From Prevotella sp. UBA2809 (GTDB lineage Bacteria; Bacteroidota; Bacteroidia; Bacteroidales; Bacteroidaceae), in NCBI GenBank assembly GCA_002351725.1, contig DEHD01000026.1:50043-82392 (forward strand): a stretch of 32,350 nt of DNA, written 5' to 3'. Numbering within the stretch: position 1 is the stretch's first letter; each line of letters starts with the position of its first letter. Below the pieces are notes generated by a model. It saw only the letters and a list, made by a program, of their open reading frames with translations, was not told where the DNA came from and made no database searches. The translations under genes and the position numbers were made by a program. Shown here piece by piece: positions 17,071-25,495 of this stretch.

Positions 17071-17868
17071 ATGAAGATGATGGGCGAGACGATAGAACTA
17101 CACAATCTCAGCATTGGCTACCAAACAAAACACGGCGTAAGAACGGTAGCAACAGGCATAAACGGAACCATAAAAAGTGGCGAGCTAACCTGTCTGCTGG
17201 GAGCCAATGGTGTAGGAAAATCGACATTACTAAGAACCCTCTCTTCTTTTCAGCCCAAGACAGACGGCGAGATACTGCTTGAGGGTAACGAACTCTCAGA
17301 ATACAGCGACAAGCAGTTGAGCCGACTGATAGGAGTGGTGCTTACAGAGAAGCCTGACGTAAGAAATATGACCGTTCGCGAACTGGTTAGTCTGGGCCGA
17401 TCGCCCTATACAGGGTTCTGGGGAACTTATTCGAAAGAAGATTTGCAAGTTGTTGACGAAGCAATCGCGATGGTGGGTATTGAGGCACTGAGCAAGCGCA
17501 TGGTTCACACACTTAGCGACGGTGAGCGACAGAAAGTGATGATAGCCAAAGCATTGGCACAACAAACACCAGTAATCTATCTTGACGAGCCAACAGCATT
17601 TCTCGACTACCCCAGTAAGGTAGAAGTACTACAACTACTAAGTCGTATTAGCCGCGAGGCTGGAAAAGTAATATTCCTGTCTACCCACGATGTGGAGCTG
17701 GCCCTTCAAATGGCAGATACCATCTGGCTTATGACAAGCGGAGAGGCGATGGCTATCGGATCACCCAAAATGCTGGCAGAACAAGGAGCATTGAGCAGAT
17801 TCATTGAAAGAGACGGAATTAAGTTCGACAAAGAGTCGATGGCGATAAAAGTTACAAAGAGAATATAA
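17071..17868 (+). CDS. ABC transporter ATP-binding protein, FecCD/BtuCD type
   Basis: A 265-residue ATPase with Walker A GANGVGKST, Q-loop region around VVLTEKPDVRNMTV, signature LSDGERQKVMIAKAL, Walker B VIYLDEPTAFLDYP and the switch His in FLSTHDVELAL. The pattern fits importers for iron-siderophores, haem or cobalamin (BtuD/FecE/HmuV). The neighbourhood (CobD-like enzyme 12 bases downstream, BtuF-like protein convergent) favours cobalamin. No FecCD/BtuC permease is present in the window, so the membrane partner must be encoded elsewhere. Two further in-frame ATGs (17077, 17080) follow the first one; given the -7 box position, any of the three could start translation. Confidence 0.9.
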   Translation: MKMMGETIELHNLSIGYQTKHGVRTVATGINGTIKSGELTCLLGANGVGKSTLLRTLSSFQPKTDGEILLEGNELSEYSDKQLSRLIGVVLTEKPDVRNMTVRELVSLGRSPYTGFWGTYSKEDLQVVDEAIAMVGIEALSKRMVHTLSDGERQKVMIAKALAQQTPVIYLDEPTAFLDYPSKVEVLQLLSRISREAGKVIFLSTHDVELALQMADTIWLMTSGEAMAIGSPKMLAEQGALSRFIERDGIKFDKESMAIKVTKRI

Positions 17869-17880
17869 TCTATTGAGCTT

Positions 17881-18915
17881 ATGATTTACGGGCATGGTGA
17901 TGAAATTTACCGCTACGGAGATAAGGTAAAGATAAATTTCAGTTCAAATGTGTATAGTCAGGCCGACTATACAGAACTGAAGGATTATCTGATGCAGCAC
18001 TTCGATGCTGTAGGCCATTATCCAGAACCTGACGCCCACACGCTTGAAAGCATGATAGCCGAGAAGCTTGGCGTGAAGGAGAATATGGTTATGGTGACAA
18101 GTGGCGCCAACGAAGCCATATATCTCATAGCTCAATTATATAAAGGTTGGTCGTCAATAATACCACAACCCACATTCAGCGAATACGAGGATGCGTGCCG
18201 AATGTTTAACCACATTATATCTTATGATGTGAAAGATGAGATGGATGTGCTGCCACAAGACCGTATCTACTGGATTTGCAATCCCAATAATCCAACAGGA
18301 AACGTTCTGGTTAAGGGCATGCTTAACCATATCGTAAGAAAACATCCACGCTTTCTGTATGTTATCGACCAGTCGTATGCCGACTACACGCTCGTCCCAA
18401 TGATTGATCCCAAAGAGATGATGGATGTGTTCAACCTTATGCTGATACACTCGCTCTCAAAAAAATACTGTATTCCAGGTCTGCGTTTAGGATACATCGT
18501 TGCTTCGCCTATCATTATCGGCAGACTGAAACATATACGCCAACCTTGGACCATTAACGCCTTAGCTATTGAGGCTGGAAAATTCCTGATTGGGCAAAAC
18601 AAACAGATGATTCCCGATTTGAAAGGCTATCTGACCGAAGCCATGAGACTGCGTCATAATCTGGGAACCATAGAAGGTCTGAAGGTCATGAAGTCTGACA
18701 CCAACTTTATGTTGGTGAGTATAAAGAACGGCACATCAGCAGAGTTGAAACGATGGCTTATGGATAAGTACGGCATACTTATTCGCGATGCCTCGAACAT
18801 TCGCGGACTTGACGAGAATTACTTCCGTGTTACAGCTCAGACACCAGAAGAAAACGACCAGCTTGTTGAGGCTTTAACAGAGTATGTTAGTCACCTGATT
18901 GAAACTAGTGATTAA
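17881..18915 (+). CDS. cobD: Threonine-phosphate decarboxylase-like PLP enzyme (CobD/HisC family)
   Basis: This 344-residue class I/II aminotransferase-fold protein has the PLP Lys at 194 in HSLSKKYCIPGLRLGY, the cofactor-binding WICNPNNPTGNV, and TSGANEAIYLIAQ. CobD makes the aminopropanol phosphate that links the corrin ring to the lower ligand in cobalamin. HisC (histidinol-phosphate aminotransferase) has the same fold and cannot be excluded by motif alone; the start MIYGHGDEIYRYG, with HGG/HGD-type N-terminus, and the B12 neighbourhood favour CobD. It is 12 bases after the ABC ATPase gene. Its last 11 bases overlap the end of the BtuF-like gene on the other strand. Confidence 0.78.
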   Translation: MIYGHGDEIYRYGDKVKINFSSNVYSQADYTELKDYLMQHFDAVGHYPEPDAHTLESMIAEKLGVKENMVMVTSGANEAIYLIAQLYKGWSSIIPQPTFSEYEDACRMFNHIISYDVKDEMDVLPQDRIYWICNPNNPTGNVLVKGMLNHIVRKHPRFLYVIDQSYADYTLVPMIDPKEMMDVFNLMLIHSLSKKYCIPGLRLGYIVASPIIIGRLKHIRQPWTINALAIEAGKFLIGQNKQMIPDLKGYLTEAMRLRHNLGTIEGLKVMKSDTNFMLVSIKNGTSAELKRWLMDKYGILIRDASNIRGLDENYFRVTAQTPEENDQLVEALTEYVSHLIETSD

Positions 18916-20029
18916 CCTTGGTGTAGAAACGCAAAGGAGCAAGCCCCTCTATCTCTGGGTGGAAAATCTGAATAAAGTCGTTCAACAACCTTTCTGGGTG
19001 GAAAGGTGACTCTTCGTAGAATGGAGAACGTTCTACATCGCAACCATATGCTTCCTTGTTTTTAAATGCTTTGAACTGGTTATAGCCATGATGCTCGCTG
19101 GTAAGTTCATCGTAGGTGATGTCGTGATCGCTGCTATATCTGAAAAGCCACACATCCGATTCGCCAGCACGCTCCAGAACAGTTTCGAATGGTAATGATA
19201 TAGAGCCGCTATGCTCGTCATCTCCCCATGGATATTGAGCATTGGCATCCTTTATCATCTGGCCAATGGTGCTTTTGCCTGCAGGAACATACCATACGCT
19301 ACCTGTTACTTTATCCAGCAATACAGAAGGCTTTGTTTTTGCCTTTGCTGCTAAGGATTTAAGTTTATGATAGCTATTATCTACTGCTTGGAACAGACTA
19401 TCAGCCTTCTGCTCACAACCAAACAGCATGCCATAGAATCGCAACCATTCAGCACGCGCCAATGGCGATGTTTCCATATAGTCGGCACACTCTATGATAG
19501 GTATATTAATCTCATCAAGCTTTCCATATCCGCCACTGTTTTCAAATGGTGAAAGGAAAAGGGCATCGGGATGCTCGTCGATAATCTTCTCAATAACAGG
19601 ACTCATACCATCGCCAACATCAGTAATCTTGCCTTTGGCCACCTGTTCCTGAATCCAGGGAATCTTGATATACTTAAGATCGGCCACGCCTGATATACAA
19701 TCCTGCTTGCCAAACTCCATCAACATAGCACAATGAACTGTGGTAAACATCACAGCTTTTTTTAATGGTGTACGGATTACGGTGCCACTTGGCAGATGCT
19801 GAGGAACCTCCTTGTCGGCTGGAACCAGCACATAGCGATGCAGCGTCATGCCCTCTTTCCAAGGATTATTGATGGTTGCTACCGAAAAGCCATTGTACTT
19901 AACAACGCTTATCTGAGTGGCATATTTAAAAGCGACAGTATCGCCCGCAGCTTGCAATGAGGAGGTTTTCTTTCCTCCCCCACAGGCAACGAGCAATACT
20001 GCCAGAATAATTATATTAATGTATTTCAT
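18905..20029 (-). CDS. btuF: Periplasmic substrate-binding lipoprotein, BtuF/FecB-like
   Basis: This 374-residue lipoprotein has the lipobox LLVAC (Cys16). The mature part fits the two-lobed class III binding protein for cobalamin or siderophores: KKAVMFTTVHCAMLMEFG begins lobe one, CISGVADLKYIK and MSPVIEKIIDEHPDALFLSP are typical of the family, and a long central helix (AEWLRFYGMLFGCEQKADSL) joins the lobes. It is the last gene of the riboswitch-led operon, 14 bases after the DUF4465 gene, so cobalamin is the likely ligand. It converges on cobD with an 11-base overlap. Specificity for B12 rests on context. Confidence 0.85.
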   Translation of the reverse strand: MKYINIIILAVLLVACGGGKKTSSLQAAGDTVAFKYATQISVVKYNGFSVATINNPWKEGMTLHRYVLVPADKEVPQHLPSGTVIRTPLKKAVMFTTVHCAMLMEFGKQDCISGVADLKYIKIPWIQEQVAKGKITDVGDGMSPVIEKIIDEHPDALFLSPFENSGGYGKLDEINIPIIECADYMETSPLARAEWLRFYGMLFGCEQKADSLFQAVDNSYHKLKSLAAKAKTKPSVLLDKVTGSVWYVPAGKSTIGQMIKDANAQYPWGDDEHSGSISLPFETVLERAGESDVWLFRYSSDHDITYDELTSEHHGYNQFKAFKNKEAYGCDVERSPFYEESPFHPERLLNDFIQIFHPEIEGLAPLRFYTKVNH

Positions 20030-20043
20030 TAATACTCATGGGA

Positions 20044-20805
20044 TTATTTTACAATCTGAATATCATCGATACAAATGTAAGCAGGAGTATTGAGGCCCCA
20101 ATCACCAGTACGAGAACCAGAGAACTCAAAGCTGAGCTCTGTTACCTTACCCAACTTGCTCAGGTCACAGTATCTCCAATCCTTTACATAATCACCATCC
20201 TTGGCCAGATCAATGTCAACTTTTGTAGTAGAACCGAACTGATCCTTACCAACAACTGTGCACTTGAACCAATCGGTTTCATCAAACTTTGGTCCAGAAT
20301 AGTTGTCACCATTAAGGATAGAGTTTACAGCATAAGCGCTGTTGGTAAACCAAAGACCTTCTACCCAAGCTGGCTGACCACCATTGACAACAATCTTCTC
20401 ACCATTATAAGAAAGCTGTGCAACCAGGAAGTTCTTACCAGAATGAGCCTTACCTGCTACACAATTGTACTGGTCAGGAGTCTGAGTCAAAGGATCATAA
20501 GTAGTCTCTGTGCGACTAGAAATGGCGAAACCACCCCAATAATATACACAGTAGGTGTTGTTAACAGTAAGGTTTTCTTCTGAATAAGTGCAAGGATACA
20601 TCATGCCACCCCAACCGTCGTCAATACCTTTATCATTCTCTTCACCAATCCAGAAACCATCACTGTTAAGTTTCTGATCCTCGAAAGAAATTGTCTTCTT
20701 CTCAAGACCACCACTTACAGGATTGTCGTCGTTAGAACAAGATGTGAACGACACTGCGAAACCACACACGAGAACTGCAAGTCCGAACAATTTGTTTGTT
20801 TTCAT
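20044..20805 (-). CDS. DUF4465 surface lipoprotein in the B12 operon
   Basis: The 253-residue protein has a lipobox VSFTSC (Cys23) followed at once by SNDDN, the acidic signal that sends Bacteroidetes lipoproteins to the cell surface. The rest is a beta-rich domain resembling DUF4465: ISFEDQKLNSDGFWIGEEND near the start, CVYYWGGFAISSRTE, CDLSKLGKVTELSFEFSGS and NTPAYICIDDIQI at the end. Members of this family occur in Bacteroidetes cobalamin loci; surface B12-binding lipoproteins (BtuG, BtuH) are known from such loci, but I cannot say from sequence alone whether this protein is BtuH-like. Located 30 bases after the preceding operon gene. Confidence 0.8.
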   Translation of the reverse strand: MKTNKLFGLAVLVCGFAVSFTSCSNDDNPVSGGLEKKTISFEDQKLNSDGFWIGEENDKGIDDGWGGMMYPCTYSEENLTVNNTYCVYYWGGFAISSRTETTYDPLTQTPDQYNCVAGKAHSGKNFLVAQLSYNGEKIVVNGGQPAWVEGLWFTNSAYAVNSILNGDNYSGPKFDETDWFKCTVVGKDQFGSTTKVDIDLAKDGDYVKDWRYCDLSKLGKVTELSFEFSGSRTGDWGLNTPAYICIDDIQIVK

Positions 20806-20835
20806 AACTTTGTTGTTTTAAGTGAATAATAAGTG

Positions 20836-21972
20836 TTATTTAAAAATAATTTTCTTTCTGTTTTGTATATATACACCTTTCTTTATTTTGTCCTTTGCTA
20901 TCTTGCGCCCCTGCAAATCATATAATGGTTCTGCAGAGACAGAAGTAGCGTAGGTTGGATTAATGCCAGATAATGCATTCTTTATCGCATCGATAGAAGC
21001 ATCAAGATGCAGATCTTCTGCTCCGATTATCTCTGTAGAAGTATCTAAAAGCCAACCACACTTCTGATTAAGACCTGTATAAACACGTACAAAGTCCACA
21101 AAATCCACATTAACTGGTTGGCGTTGTTCGTCAACGGCCCATCCAATGTCGATACCGCATCCTTCTACATTAGGAGTCACACGATCGGCCAATTCGTTTG
21201 GCTGGTTATCGGCATACCCCCAAGCAAAGAAATACAATACCCAGAAATACTGACTATAAGAACGGGGGACAGCCTCTGTCATATCCCAACCATTTCTGGG
21301 CAGACGGGTTCCTTTAAATACAAGTCCGTCAGGTAACCATTCTGGATAATACTCCTGAGGATGATATCTGTCCCATCTATCAAGAGAGTCTTTATTACCC
21401 CTATTATCCTCCCAGGGAATCTTTCCCATTGGGTTACGATGATAGGTTATTTCGTATCCGTAGTCAACCTTTCCTACGCTGTCTACATCACAGCTGCCAC
21501 TAATCTCATACCAAGGATCATCGGGTAGTCCGTTGCCATTTACATCCTTCGACACCATTACTATACCAGCCTCGCCCATACCAGCTCCTGGGAACAAGCC
21601 CAACTCTTCTTGATAGGAATTACCCCAGATGGCAAAGTCGCGCTGACCTGGAATATTGGCGATAGAATGGTCGAAATGGAAGGTAATGTAACCACCATAA
21701 GCACCAAGTGCAACAAGTCCGCGATTATTATTGGCCAAACTCTCAGTACACTTGCGAATCATGTCGGCCTCAGTATCACCAGTTTCATATTCTGGAACAT
21801 CGTTGATGTATTGTCCTGGGGCTGGGCGATATTCGTCTACGGCCTGGATGTACTTAGAATGTACAGGCAAATCGTCCATGCGCTGGGCATGTAAGGGTAA
21901 AAGGGTAAAAAGGTAAAAAGGTAAAACCTTTAACCATCCCTTATTCATTATACTCTTAATTATATATTTCAT
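20836..21972 (-). CDS. Secreted cell-surface protein of unknown function in the B12 operon, repeat in signal peptide
   Basis: A 378-residue protein. A signal peptide ends in PLHAQ (about residue 30), with its hydrophobic core encoded by four 8-bp tandem repeats. The mature part has FAIWGNSYQEELGLFPGAGM, an Asp-rich DVNGNGLPDDPWYEISGS that looks like a calcium loop, and DFVRVYTGLNQKCGW. The C-terminus (LYDLQGRKI then KKGVYIQNRKKIIFK) matches the short sorting-like domain common on secreted Prevotella and Bacteroides proteins. Proteins like this accompany BtuB/BtuG in Bacteroidetes, but no function is known to me. ATG at 21972 lies 13 bases after the btuG stop; ATG at 21948 is an alternative with a shorter N-region. 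Confidence 0.75.
   Translation of the reverse strand: MKYIIKSIMNKGWLKVLPFYLFTLLPLHAQRMDDLPVHSKYIQAVDEYRPAPGQYINDVPEYETGDTEADMIRKCTESLANNNRGLVALGAYGGYITFHFDHSIANIPGQRDFAIWGNSYQEELGLFPGAGMGEAGIVMVSKDVNGNGLPDDPWYEISGSCDVDSVGKVDYGYEITYHRNPMGKIPWEDNRGNKDSLDRWDRYHPQEYYPEWLPDGLVFKGTRLPRNGWDMTEAVPRSYSQYFWVLYFFAWGYADNQPNELADRVTPNVEGCGIDIGWAVDEQRQPVNVDFVDFVRVYTGLNQKCGWLLDTSTEIIGAEDLHLDASIDAIKNALSGINPTYATSVSAEPLYDLQGRKIAKDKIKKGVYIQNRKKIIFK
21895..21926 (-). repeat. Four 8-bp tandem repeats inside a signal-peptide coding region
   Basis: On the plus strand the units are GGGTAAAA twice, then AGGTAAAA twice; on the coding strand they read TTTTACC(C/T) and encode the signal-peptide core PFYLFTLLPL. Eight is not a multiple of three, so gain or loss of one unit would shift the frame. 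Confidence 0.85.
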
Positions 21973-21977
21973 TTCTC

Positions 21978-22012
21978 TTACCTTTTTACTTTTTCACCTT
22001 TTTACTTTTAAA
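21978..22012 (-). repeat. Degenerate 8-bp repeats at the btuG stop, complementary to the signal-peptide repeats
   Basis: On the coding strand the units run approximately TAAAAAGG, TGAAAAAG, TAAAAAGG. They encode the Lys-rich end of BtuG (KSKKVKK), its stop and the gap to the next start. They are antiparallel-complementary to the TTTTACC units about 60 bases downstream, so the mRNA can fold a hairpin with the start codon in its loop. Confidence 0.6.
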
Positions 22013-23158
22013 CAAGAATGCTGCATGGGCAGGAATGTCGCCCGTCTTTACCTTCCAGTCGAAGGTGCCATCGGGCAGGAAGTGCAGCAACTCGCCACTC
22101 GACACGTAGTTCTTGGCATCCATCAGATAGAAATCGCGATGGATAGGGTTCACGATGATGCCATATGGCATACGAATCTTGCTTATCTCTGGTGCATCTG
22201 ACAGACTTGTGCTTACTACCTGATGCGTCTTTACATTGATAATGCCGTAGGTAACAGTGTTGGTCATCGTAACCTCGCTCCACTGACTGCCATAGAAATA
22301 CAGCGAATCGCCCACGATGCAGAGATCGCTGACAGGTTGGTCGAGATGTCCGCCTACTTTCATTCCTCCGTTAGCATCAGGTTCCAGCCACCAGATGGTC
22401 GATTCTTCATCCATATAGTTACCACGGGCGGTCACCCATAGTTGGTTGTACTTATCAGCCTTCAAGTGGTGCAGGTTGGGGGCTACTTCTATCTTATCCA
22501 CCTCCTGCATCGATGCCAAGTCTATCACGCTTACAGTACTCTCGTAGCCTTGCCCCGTCATGCCCTGATAGCCTCCACTATTAGCCACATATAGACGATT
22601 GCCGATAATCGCCATCTCTTCTGGCTGATAGCCTACAGTACACGAGTCTACCTTCTGCAGCGATAGGGTATCCACCTTATAAACACTGCCTAACGGACTA
22701 CTACTGCCGCTATAAACAGAGCCCACATACGATGAAACGTAGGCATAGCCATCATTGAACGACACATAACGGCAGTTGGGTATATCCACCTTGCCTATCC
22801 TTACGGCATCATCAGCATGAGCCACTTCTACCTTGTTAGAGCAGTTGATAACGAGCCATAGGCGCGAGCCGTATATCTGACAGTCGTTACCCACATCGCC
22901 CAGCGACATCACTGTGCTTGGGTTGCGCTCTGAGTATATGTTGCGATAATAATGCGCAGTAGAATCAGAAAGGTCGAGATAGTCGAGCGACGACTTATTC
23001 GAGCCCATATTGCCCTCGTTAAGCAGATACATGCCAACAATATCGCCCTTCTGCGTCTTGCCGCCTGGATCGCTTTTCTCCATCGGCACTATCATCACGT
23101 CTTGGCGACAAGCGCTAAGCAGCAACAGGGTCAATATGTAGTATGCCAAGTGCTTCAT
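21986..23158 (-). CDS. btuG: BtuG-like surface beta-propeller lipoprotein (cobalamin binding)
   Basis: The 390-residue lipoprotein has lipobox LLLSAC (Cys17). After a variable linker, MYLLNEGNMGSNKSSLDYLD opens a YncE/DUF5074-type seven-bladed beta-propeller, with repeated blade motifs such as VSFNDGYAYVSSYVGSVY, IIGNRLYVANSGGYQGM and LKADKYNQLWVTARGN. In Bacteroides, BtuG of this type sits on the surface over BtuB and binds cobalamin very tightly, passing it to the receptor. The start codon overlaps the btuB stop (ATGA), so the two are translationally coupled, as expected of a stoichiometric pair. The last codons run through an AAAAAGG-type repeat. Confidence 0.87.
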   Translation of the reverse strand: MKHLAYYILTLLLLSACRQDVMIVPMEKSDPGGKTQKGDIVGMYLLNEGNMGSNKSSLDYLDLSDSTAHYYRNIYSERNPSTVMSLGDVGNDCQIYGSRLWLVINCSNKVEVAHADDAVRIGKVDIPNCRYVSFNDGYAYVSSYVGSVYSGSSSPLGSVYKVDTLSLQKVDSCTVGYQPEEMAIIGNRLYVANSGGYQGMTGQGYESTVSVIDLASMQEVDKIEVAPNLHHLKADKYNQLWVTARGNYMDEESTIWWLEPDANGGMKVGGHLDQPVSDLCIVGDSLYFYGSQWSEVTMTNTVTYGIINVKTHQVVSTSLSDAPEISKIRMPYGIIVNPIHRDFYLMDAKNYVSSGELLHFLPDGTFDWKVKTGDIPAHAAFLFKSKKVKK

Positions 23159-25170
23159 ATCTCAACGCTTAGGGTTAGTGCATAGTTACGACCAGGCATG
23201 GGGTAGTTTACTATCACCTCATAGTCCTGACCAAACACGTTGTTCACATCCAACTGGGCCTTGCAGAGTGTTTTCTGCATGTGGAAGCGATAGATTATAC
23301 TCAAATCGCTGGTGTACCAAGGCTCCATGTGGTTATAGATAATGTTCTCTTGCTCGTCGTAGCGTTCGCCAGCATAGATAAACGAGTAGTTGAAATTCCA
23401 ATTCTTATAGTTCAAACCTACTATTGCTGAACCAGAGTGCCAAGGGATATACGGTATCTGGTGCTTATAATAAGAGGTAGTAGGATCAGTAACGTCACGT
23501 GCATCCTGATAAGTGTACTGTGCGCGAGTGGTAGCTATCAAGTCCTTGCCAATCTTGAAATCAGCCTCAGCCTCAACATCTATACCCTTGATGTGTACCT
23601 CGCCCAGATTAAGCATTGTCCAACGGAACTGCTGTCCTTTTGGATAGGCCACAATCTTATCGTGTACCGTATTGTAATAAGCATCGAAGTGCATCTCGGC
23701 ATGGCGCACTATACCATGCTCAAAGTGCTTGTTCAGCGCAAAACCAGCATCGTACTGCAACGCACTCTCTGGCACCAGATTGGCATTGCCCATATCTGTA
23801 TAATACAGGTCGTTAAAGGTTGGCATGCGGAAACTCTTCTTTACGTATACTCGCATCGAGAAGAATGTACCTCTGAAGGGGTAAATGTTCACAAACAGCG
23901 CTGGTGTGAGTTTCGAAATAGAACTACTTGAATTCATCCCAGCAAACTCTCCCCTGCGATGTGTCTTGTCGTGAATGAATGTAGCCAGGATAGAGCCTTG
24001 TGCCTTCAGATGCTTGTAGTCGATAGCTGTAGCCAGACTCACAAGATTAGAAATGCGAGTCGGGTAGGCAAAGTTATAGATATCGGCATTCAGTTTGTTC
24101 CACTTAAAGTCGTAAGCAAGCGATGCACTCCAGTTGGGTAATATCTCTAATACATTTGCTGTAGAGAGATAGAACTCCTGCTGTTTGTAGCGATTATCTA
24201 CAGGCAACTGGGTGGTATCCTTGTTTACGTAGTGGGTGTTGTAATAGGCATATTTGGCCAGCCAGCGGGTGCTGAAACCATCGCCTATGTTCTTATTATA
24301 ATCGGCTTGTACAAAGGTATTCAAATCTTGCTGCCGCTCGCCACGTCGCCACACGTTGTTTACTATGGCACCAGGTATTCCTCGTGCAGAGTTATATATG
24401 TAGGCCTTAAGTTGCCAACTGCCTTGGTCCAGACGGCCAAACACGTTTGCCTCCAAACGTTCAGCATGTATATCGCCATTATTTCTGACTGCTGTTGTAT
24501 CCCAAGCCGTCTCTCCGTTAGGATACTTGCGCTCGTAGTGGAACTTATATTTACCACTGGCCGTCAGGAATCCTGCACTTAGCGATGAACTGATGGTCGG
24601 CGATAGTTTCTGCTCCCATAACGTCGTAAAGCGGAACATATCACTCGAACCATATTGAGTTTTAAACCGCAGATGGGTCTTTTCGCCGCTCTTGAAATCT
24701 GGTGCTTTGGTACGGATATAGATACTACCTGCATTACCGAAATCGCTAGCAGGCTGGAAAATAGCACTCTTCTGTCCGTTGTATAGTGTGATATCCTCTA
24801 CATTGTCTAATGAGAACTGCCCCAAGTCTATCTGTCCGTTCTGAGCATTTCCCAATTGCACACCATCGTAACTGATGCCAAGATGATGCGTGCCCATCGA
24901 GCGGATGTTCACCGTCTTTATGCCGCCCACTCCGCCATAATCCTTAAGTTGGATGCCAGAGAAATAGCGTAAAGCATCAGCCACAGAATGTGTGTTCAGT
25001 TGCTCCAGCAGTTCGCCCTTAAGCTTCTGACTGGGCACCACCTCGCGCATGGCGGGTTTCGACACGACTATTATCTCCCTTACATGCTGTACGGAGTCGA
25101 GCTTGCTTTGTGCCATTGCTGTCAGGGCCAACATGCAAGCCAATGTCAATGTGAGCTTTCGCTTCCTCAT
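23155..25170 (-). CDS. btuB: TonB-dependent cobalamin receptor BtuB
   Basis: The 671-residue outer-membrane receptor has a signal peptide (MRKRKLTLTLACMLALTAMA), then a plug domain (REIIVVSK as probable TonB box; LNTHSVADALRYFSGIQLKD; NIRSMGTHHLGISYDGVQLG; LYNGQKSAI) and a 22-strand barrel ending YALTLSVEI. It lacks the carboxypeptidase-like N-terminal extension of SusC proteins, like BtuB. It is preceded by a cobalamin riboswitch, which makes cobalamin or a related corrinoid the expected substrate. It is the first gene of the operon and overlaps btuG by 4 bases. Confidence 0.93.
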   Translation of the reverse strand: MRKRKLTLTLACMLALTAMAQSKLDSVQHVREIIVVSKPAMREVVPSQKLKGELLEQLNTHSVADALRYFSGIQLKDYGGVGGIKTVNIRSMGTHHLGISYDGVQLGNAQNGQIDLGQFSLDNVEDITLYNGQKSAIFQPASDFGNAGSIYIRTKAPDFKSGEKTHLRFKTQYGSSDMFRFTTLWEQKLSPTISSSLSAGFLTASGKYKFHYERKYPNGETAWDTTAVRNNGDIHAERLEANVFGRLDQGSWQLKAYIYNSARGIPGAIVNNVWRRGERQQDLNTFVQADYNKNIGDGFSTRWLAKYAYYNTHYVNKDTTQLPVDNRYKQQEFYLSTANVLEILPNWSASLAYDFKWNKLNADIYNFAYPTRISNLVSLATAIDYKHLKAQGSILATFIHDKTHRRGEFAGMNSSSSISKLTPALFVNIYPFRGTFFSMRVYVKKSFRMPTFNDLYYTDMGNANLVPESALQYDAGFALNKHFEHGIVRHAEMHFDAYYNTVHDKIVAYPKGQQFRWTMLNLGEVHIKGIDVEAEADFKIGKDLIATTRAQYTYQDARDVTDPTTSYYKHQIPYIPWHSGSAIVGLNYKNWNFNYSFIYAGERYDEQENIIYNHMEPWYTSDLSIIYRFHMQKTLCKAQLDVNNVFGQDYEVIVNYPMPGRNYALTLSVEI

Positions 25171-25224
25171 CGTTTATCTTCGCCACCACCGCCTATCCCC
25201 AGAGTACGGCATGCAGCAATAGTC

Positions 25225-25390
25225 TTCATCGGCAGGTCTTCTGACTTATCGTCTGGCCACAAACGTCTTCCCAATAATCTCAGTGACTTGTCTGTTTGTG
25301 CCATAAAGGACGACTCACAGCAGCGGGACTGTTCAGGATTCACACCCGATTCCCTATTAATCTCCTCAACGGAGAACCGATTACTGCCTG
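25225..25390 (-). ncRNA. Cobalamin riboswitch upstream of btuB
   Basis: Read on the minus strand, the element has the conserved core GGGAATCGGGTGTGAATCC, then CAGTCCCGCTGCTGTGAG, a GGGAAGACG segment, and ends in the B12 box AGTCAGAAGACCTGCC (25231-25246). GGCAG at the 5' end pairs with CTGCC of the B12 box to close P1. About 55 bases separate it from the btuB start. Cobalamin binding should switch off the operon, probably at translation, since no clear terminator follows. Confidence 0.95.
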
Positions 25391-25398
25391 CAAAGATA
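25391..25398 (-). promoter_or_regulatory. -7 box of the btuB operon promoter
   Basis: TATCTTTG on the minus strand directly precedes the riboswitch, so transcription would start right at its 5' end. The -33 region is poor. Confidence 0.65.
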
Positions 25399-25438
25399 CA
25401 ACAATTCTGCAAATTAGCGAATATTTTTGCTGTAATTA

Positions 25439-25470
25439 TTTGGAAAAATAGATAATTTGACGTATCTTTG
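25439..25470 (+). promoter_or_regulatory. Promoter of the YghZ-like reductase gene
   Basis: TTTG (25439-25442), 20 bases, then TATCTTTG (25463-25470). It is divergent from the btuB operon promoter, about 40 bases apart. Confidence 0.7.
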
Positions 25471-25495
25471 CCCACGAACAAAAACTTTATGACCT

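Noticed and set aside
17881..18915. Histidinol-phosphate aminotransferase (hisC)
   Set aside because: The fold is the same, but there are no histidine genes nearby and B12 genes are on both sides; kept as an alternative within the cobD entry.
25167..25481. Minus-strand open frame of 104 codons before btuB
   Set aside because: It spans the promoter and the whole cobalamin riboswitch; the conserved RNA explains the sequence.
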